Both the position numbers and the translations under genes were made by a program. Under the pieces are notes generated by a model that saw only the letters and a program-made list of their open reading frames with translations, was not told the DNA's origin and ran no database searches. From Candidatus Izemoplasmatales bacterium (GTDB lineage Bacteria; Bacillota_I; Bacilli_A; Izemoplasmatales; Hujiaoplasmataceae), in NCBI GenBank assembly GCA_028707415.1, contig JAQWBC010000034.1, forward strand, positions 1 to 8,152: DNA of 8,152 nucleotides, read 5' to 3'. Positions 6,523 to 8,152 of this stretch are shown here, piece by piece; position 1 is the stretch's first letter; the number at the start of each line of letters is the position of its first letter.

Positions 6523-6564
6523 TCACCTAGTCATATTGTATCATTTTAACAGCCGTTATTTCAA
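6523..6564 (-). promoter_or_regulatory. Promoter and Shine-Dalgarno for the Gx transporter gene
   Basis: On the minus strand: TTGAAA (6564-6559), an 18-base spacer, then TACAAT (6540-6535) with an extending TG at 6543-6542. Seven bases later is GGTGA (6527-6523), then AACA and the ATG at 6518. Expected initiation near 6528 makes the leader about 10 bases. Confidence 0.6.
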
Positions 6565-6588
6565 CAAAAAAGACTTCTTTCGAAGTCT
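6565..6588 (-). terminator. Strong hairpin terminator of the degV-padR-HAAS unit, probably bidirectional
   Basis: On the minus strand AGACTTC, the GNRA-type tetraloop GAAA, GAAGTCT, then six T. The first stem bases are the end of the TAG stop of the HAAS-like gene. On the plus strand the same 7-bp stem is followed by A and a run of seven or more T, so it could stop plus-strand transcripts too. Confidence 0.88.
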
Positions 6589-7009
6589 ATTTTTTTACTT
6601 CTCGATATCGAAAAAACATTGTGCCCGGCCAAAAGACCATGCCAATGGCAACAACAATAAACCAATATACGGAACGAAAAACCGCGATAAATGTCAAATT
6701 GAAAAATAACGCTAGTCCGACAATCAAGGTGTATCCCAAAATCGAATACCAAAACTGGTGTTTTCGCGTCTTGACAATTTTCTGTTGATAATCTATGTCT
6801 TTTTTAGGAAAAGCCTCCAAAACATCATCTGTGGATCCGAATTCGTTGATTGATTGCTCAATAGCTTTATCTACAGGAGTGCCTTGTTCCACAAGATCTT
6901 CGACTTTTTCTTCCAGACTGGTTGTCATAATTGAAATCAATTCTTTTTTATCCTGCTCGGAAAAATAATCTTTTAATAGGTTAGTAACAAACTTTTTGAT
7001 TTTATTCAT
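6587..7009 (-). CDS. HAAS-like (permease-prefix type) protein with two membrane helices, PadR partner
   Basis: The N-terminal helical, charged domain (about 1-70) shows the pattern of HAAS/permease-prefix domains usually encoded just after PadR regulators: EKVEDLVEQGTPVDKAIEQS at 34-53, then FGSTDDVLEAF at 57-67 (normally a G..EE/DDV..A type ending). Two membrane segments follow at about 87-111 and 113-132, and the chain ends RYREVKK, suggesting cytoplasmic termini. In such pairs the membrane protein is thought to interact with PadR or with a linked permease; that is family context, not seen here. The ATG overlaps the PadR stop by 4 bases (ATGA), with GGGAG 9 bases upstream, so the two are coupled. 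A terminator at its stop closes the operon, leaving no downstream permease or adhesin gene. The product could also be called a DUF1700-like protein. Confidence 0.75.
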   Translation of the reverse strand: MNKIKKFVTNLLKDYFSEQDKKELISIMTTSLEEKVEDLVEQGTPVDKAIEQSINEFGSTDDVLEAFPKKDIDYQQKIVKTRKHQFWYSILGYTLIVGLALFFNLTFIAVFRSVYWFIVVAIGMVFWPGTMFFRYREVKK

Positions 7010-7338
7010 CCAATGTCACTCCCGAGGATTGCGACCATAATTTCATTCAATAAATGCCAATCCTTGATAATTTCGGCGTAATATGCTTTGCCAAATGATG
7101 TAATACGATAATAACGTCGTTTTCCACCCCGAGTTTTTTCTCCAATGTATGAAGAAATCAGTTCACGAGCTTCAAGTCTAGTGACGGCTGAATATAAAGT
7201 GGCTTCCTTAATCGTGAATTTATCCTTTGTTCGGTTTTTAATGACATTGGCTAATTCATAACCGTACATGTCCTGTTCCATCAGCAATTTCAATATGATC
7301 GCATCGACGTTGCCACGGATGATATCGCTATTGATCAT
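7006..7338 (-). CDS. PadR family transcriptional regulator
   Basis: A 110-residue winged-helix DNA-binding protein of the short PadR subfamily (PadR-s2 type), normally a dimeric repressor responsive to small molecules or membrane stress. Signature residues: MYGYELANVI at 24-33, recognition helix ATLYSAVTRLEAREL at 46-60 (canonical GTLYPALKRLE) and the wing GKRRYYRIT at 72-80. The C-terminal helix (88-105) is the dimerisation helix. The start is supported by GAGGTG (plus coordinates 7344-7349) 5 bases before ATG. It lies 13 bases after the DegV stop and overlaps the HAAS-like gene by 4 bases. Its target is likely its own operon, as for most PadR genes, but the operon promoter lies beyond the disrupted right end and no ATGT/ACAT-type operator could be found locally. 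Confidence 0.93.
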   Translation of the reverse strand: MINSDIIRGNVDAIILKLLMEQDMYGYELANVIKNRTKDKFTIKEATLYSAVTRLEARELISSYIGEKTRGGKRRYYRITSFGKAYYAEIIKDWHLLNEIMVAILGSDIG

Positions 7339-7351
7339 GAACCCACCTCAT

Positions 7352-8056
7352 TTATTTTTTTAAAACATAACCAACAGTCATGGCTTTTGGTCCACAGTGG
7401 GCGCCGACAGCCGGAGTTAAAAAATATTCTTTGATTTCACCAAGTTGGGGTCGAGCCGCTAAAACCGTATCGCGCACAAACTTAACGCCGTCAGGGTTAT
7501 TAGCATGAATAATAAATGGTTCGTATTCTTTGCCTTCGGTTTCTTCGAGAAACTTCTCGACAACCCGTTCTAATGCTTTGCGGAAAGTCCGAATTTTCTC
7601 GATTGAAACGACAGCTCCAGCTTTGTCGATTTCTAACAACGGTTTGATTCTTAATACTTCAGCGAAGAAACCGGCAGCATTCGATAATCGACCGTTCTTA
7701 ACTAAATATTTTAGGTTATCAACGGCAAAATATATTTTATTATTATCGCGAATAAATTCCAATTCTTGCATAATATCCGCTAATGATGCTCCTTTTTCTG
7801 CCATCTCACAAGCCGTAAATGCCATCTTACATTCTAAATAGCCAACGGTTTTAGAATCAAAAACAGTCACGTGAACGCCTTCAACCATTTTGGCAGCTAT
7901 CATTGCGTTTTCATAAATACCGCTCATTTTGCTGGAGATAGTAATGAACAAAACCTCGTCGCAACCTTCGTCGCGATATTTTTCATAGGCTTCGAGCATT
8001 GTTCCCGTTGATGCCATTGCTGTCCGTGGAAATAATTCTGGATCAGCTTCAAGCAT
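7352..8056 (-). CDS. DegV family fatty acid-binding protein, N-terminus missing at a junction
   Basis: DegV proteins bind a fatty acid between two domains; related FakB proteins present it to the kinase FakA for phospholipid synthesis. Visible features counted from the ATG at 8056: FPRTAMASTG at 9-18 (the site usually read as p-TSqP), SSKMSGIYENA at 41-51, the hinge KNGRLSNAAGFFAEVLRIKPLLEI at 120-143 (interior part), and the C-terminal PAVGAHCGPKAM at 215-226. Intact members are about 280 residues; only 234 are present and the usual first 45-50, with the TDS.cDLp motif, are absent. Family-like codons continue upstream of the ATG (HPFYQ), but an in-frame TAA at 8084-8086 closes the frame and no Shine-Dalgarno precedes 8056. 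It is therefore a 5'-truncated gene or assembly-broken copy, not a complete start. PadR follows 13 bases downstream. Confidence 0.88.
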   Translation of the reverse strand: MLEADPELFPRTAMASTGTMLEAYEKYRDEGCDEVLFITISSKMSGIYENAMIAAKMVEGVHVTVFDSKTVGYLECKMAFTACEMAEKGASLADIMQELEFIRDNNKIYFAVDNLKYLVKNGRLSNAAGFFAEVLRIKPLLEIDKAGAVVSIEKIRTFRKALERVVEKFLEETEGKEYEPFIIHANNPDGVKFVRDTVLAARPQLGEIKEYFLTPAVGAHCGPKAMTVGYVLKK

Positions 8057-8064
8057 TTGATAGA

Positions 8065-8152
8065 ATGGATGTAGCTGGTTGGGTTAGAAGTCTTCAACAC
8101 AGAGGAGTAGAACTTCCTGAAGAAATTAAAGATGAAGTCTTTCTCATTGTAG
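8065..8152 (+). CDS. Unidentified open frame at the right edge (partial, doubtful)
   Basis: From ATG 8065 the plus strand stays open to the window end, encoding about 29 residues that begin MDVAGWVRSLQHRG and continue with the acidic stretch ELPEEIKDE. The composition looks protein-like, but I do not recognise a family. No Shine-Dalgarno precedes the ATG, and the same frame stays open some way into the antisense of DegV, so the real start may lie elsewhere. It lies exactly where DegV similarity ends, so it may be part of an element joined here or an assembly artefact. Confidence 0.25.
   Translation, partial: MDVAGWVRSLQHRGVELPEEIKDEVFLIV

Noticed and set aside
6519..6564. Possible FMN or other riboswitch ahead of the Gx gene
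   Set aside because: The promoter leaves only about 10 leader bases; no conserved aptamer pattern is visible. The same holds for apbE.
7530..7841. 103-codon frame on the plus strand
   Set aside because: It is antisense to clear DegV motifs and is best explained by them.
1..8152. TGA read as tryptophan (Mycoplasma-type code)
   Set aside because: Tryptophans are TGG and TGA closes the cca and PadR frames at family-typical ends.
1..8152. CRISPR array, tRNA or rRNA gene, insertion-sequence ends
   Set aside because: No spaced direct repeats, cloverleaf pattern, rRNA segments or terminal inverted repeats were seen by eye.

Overview
The window is AT-rich, tightly packed bacterial DNA. TGA is used as a stop (the cca-type and PadR genes end in it) and tryptophan is written TGG, so the standard code applies. 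The protein families (short CCA-adding enzyme, DUF1146, DegV, PadR with a HAAS-type partner, NusG domain II protein, Gx transporter, ApbE lipoprotein) point to a low-GC Firmicute or a standard-code relative of the Mollicutes. This placement is inference; there is no rRNA or marker gene to settle it.

Layout, left to right. (1) Positions 1-3155, minus strand: a cca-type tRNA nucleotidyltransferase followed, with an 11-base overlap, by a type I pullulanase that runs off the left edge. (2) 3234-3845, plus strand: a YigZ/IMPACT family protein, divergent from cca. Its stop codon abuts that of the convergent minus-strand pair at 3846-4573 (NusG domain II membrane protein, then DUF1146). (3) 4687-5970, plus strand: an ApbE-type FMN transferase lipoprotein, divergent from the NusG_II gene and ending at a good intrinsic terminator. 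(4) 6009-6518, minus strand: a Gx-type membrane transporter with its own promoter. (5) 6587-8056, minus strand: a 5'-truncated DegV gene, a PadR regulator and a HAAS-like two-TM protein, closed by a strong hairpin terminator. (6) About 8065-8152: sequence that no longer fits DegV and holds an unidentified open frame on the plus strand, either a rearrangement or an assembly join.

The functional theme of the middle is flavin-linked membrane redox. ApbE, NusG_II and Gx proteins are families found together in flavin-based extracellular electron transfer or FMN-protein loci of Firmicutes, but here each sits in a separate transcription unit and no FMN-carrying substrate protein is visible. The flanks are housekeeping: tRNA 3'-end maturation, alpha-glucan debranching, lipid-binding DegV and a small PadR circuit.

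Regulatory DNA is compact. Four start sites share one layout: an extended -10 (TGnTATAAT or TGnTACAAT), 6-8 bases, GGTGA, 4-5 bases, start codon. Transcripts should therefore begin almost at the Shine-Dalgarno sequence. No tRNA, rRNA, riboswitch, CRISPR array or recognisable insertion sequence was seen, and there is no gene-free stretch longer than about 115 bases.
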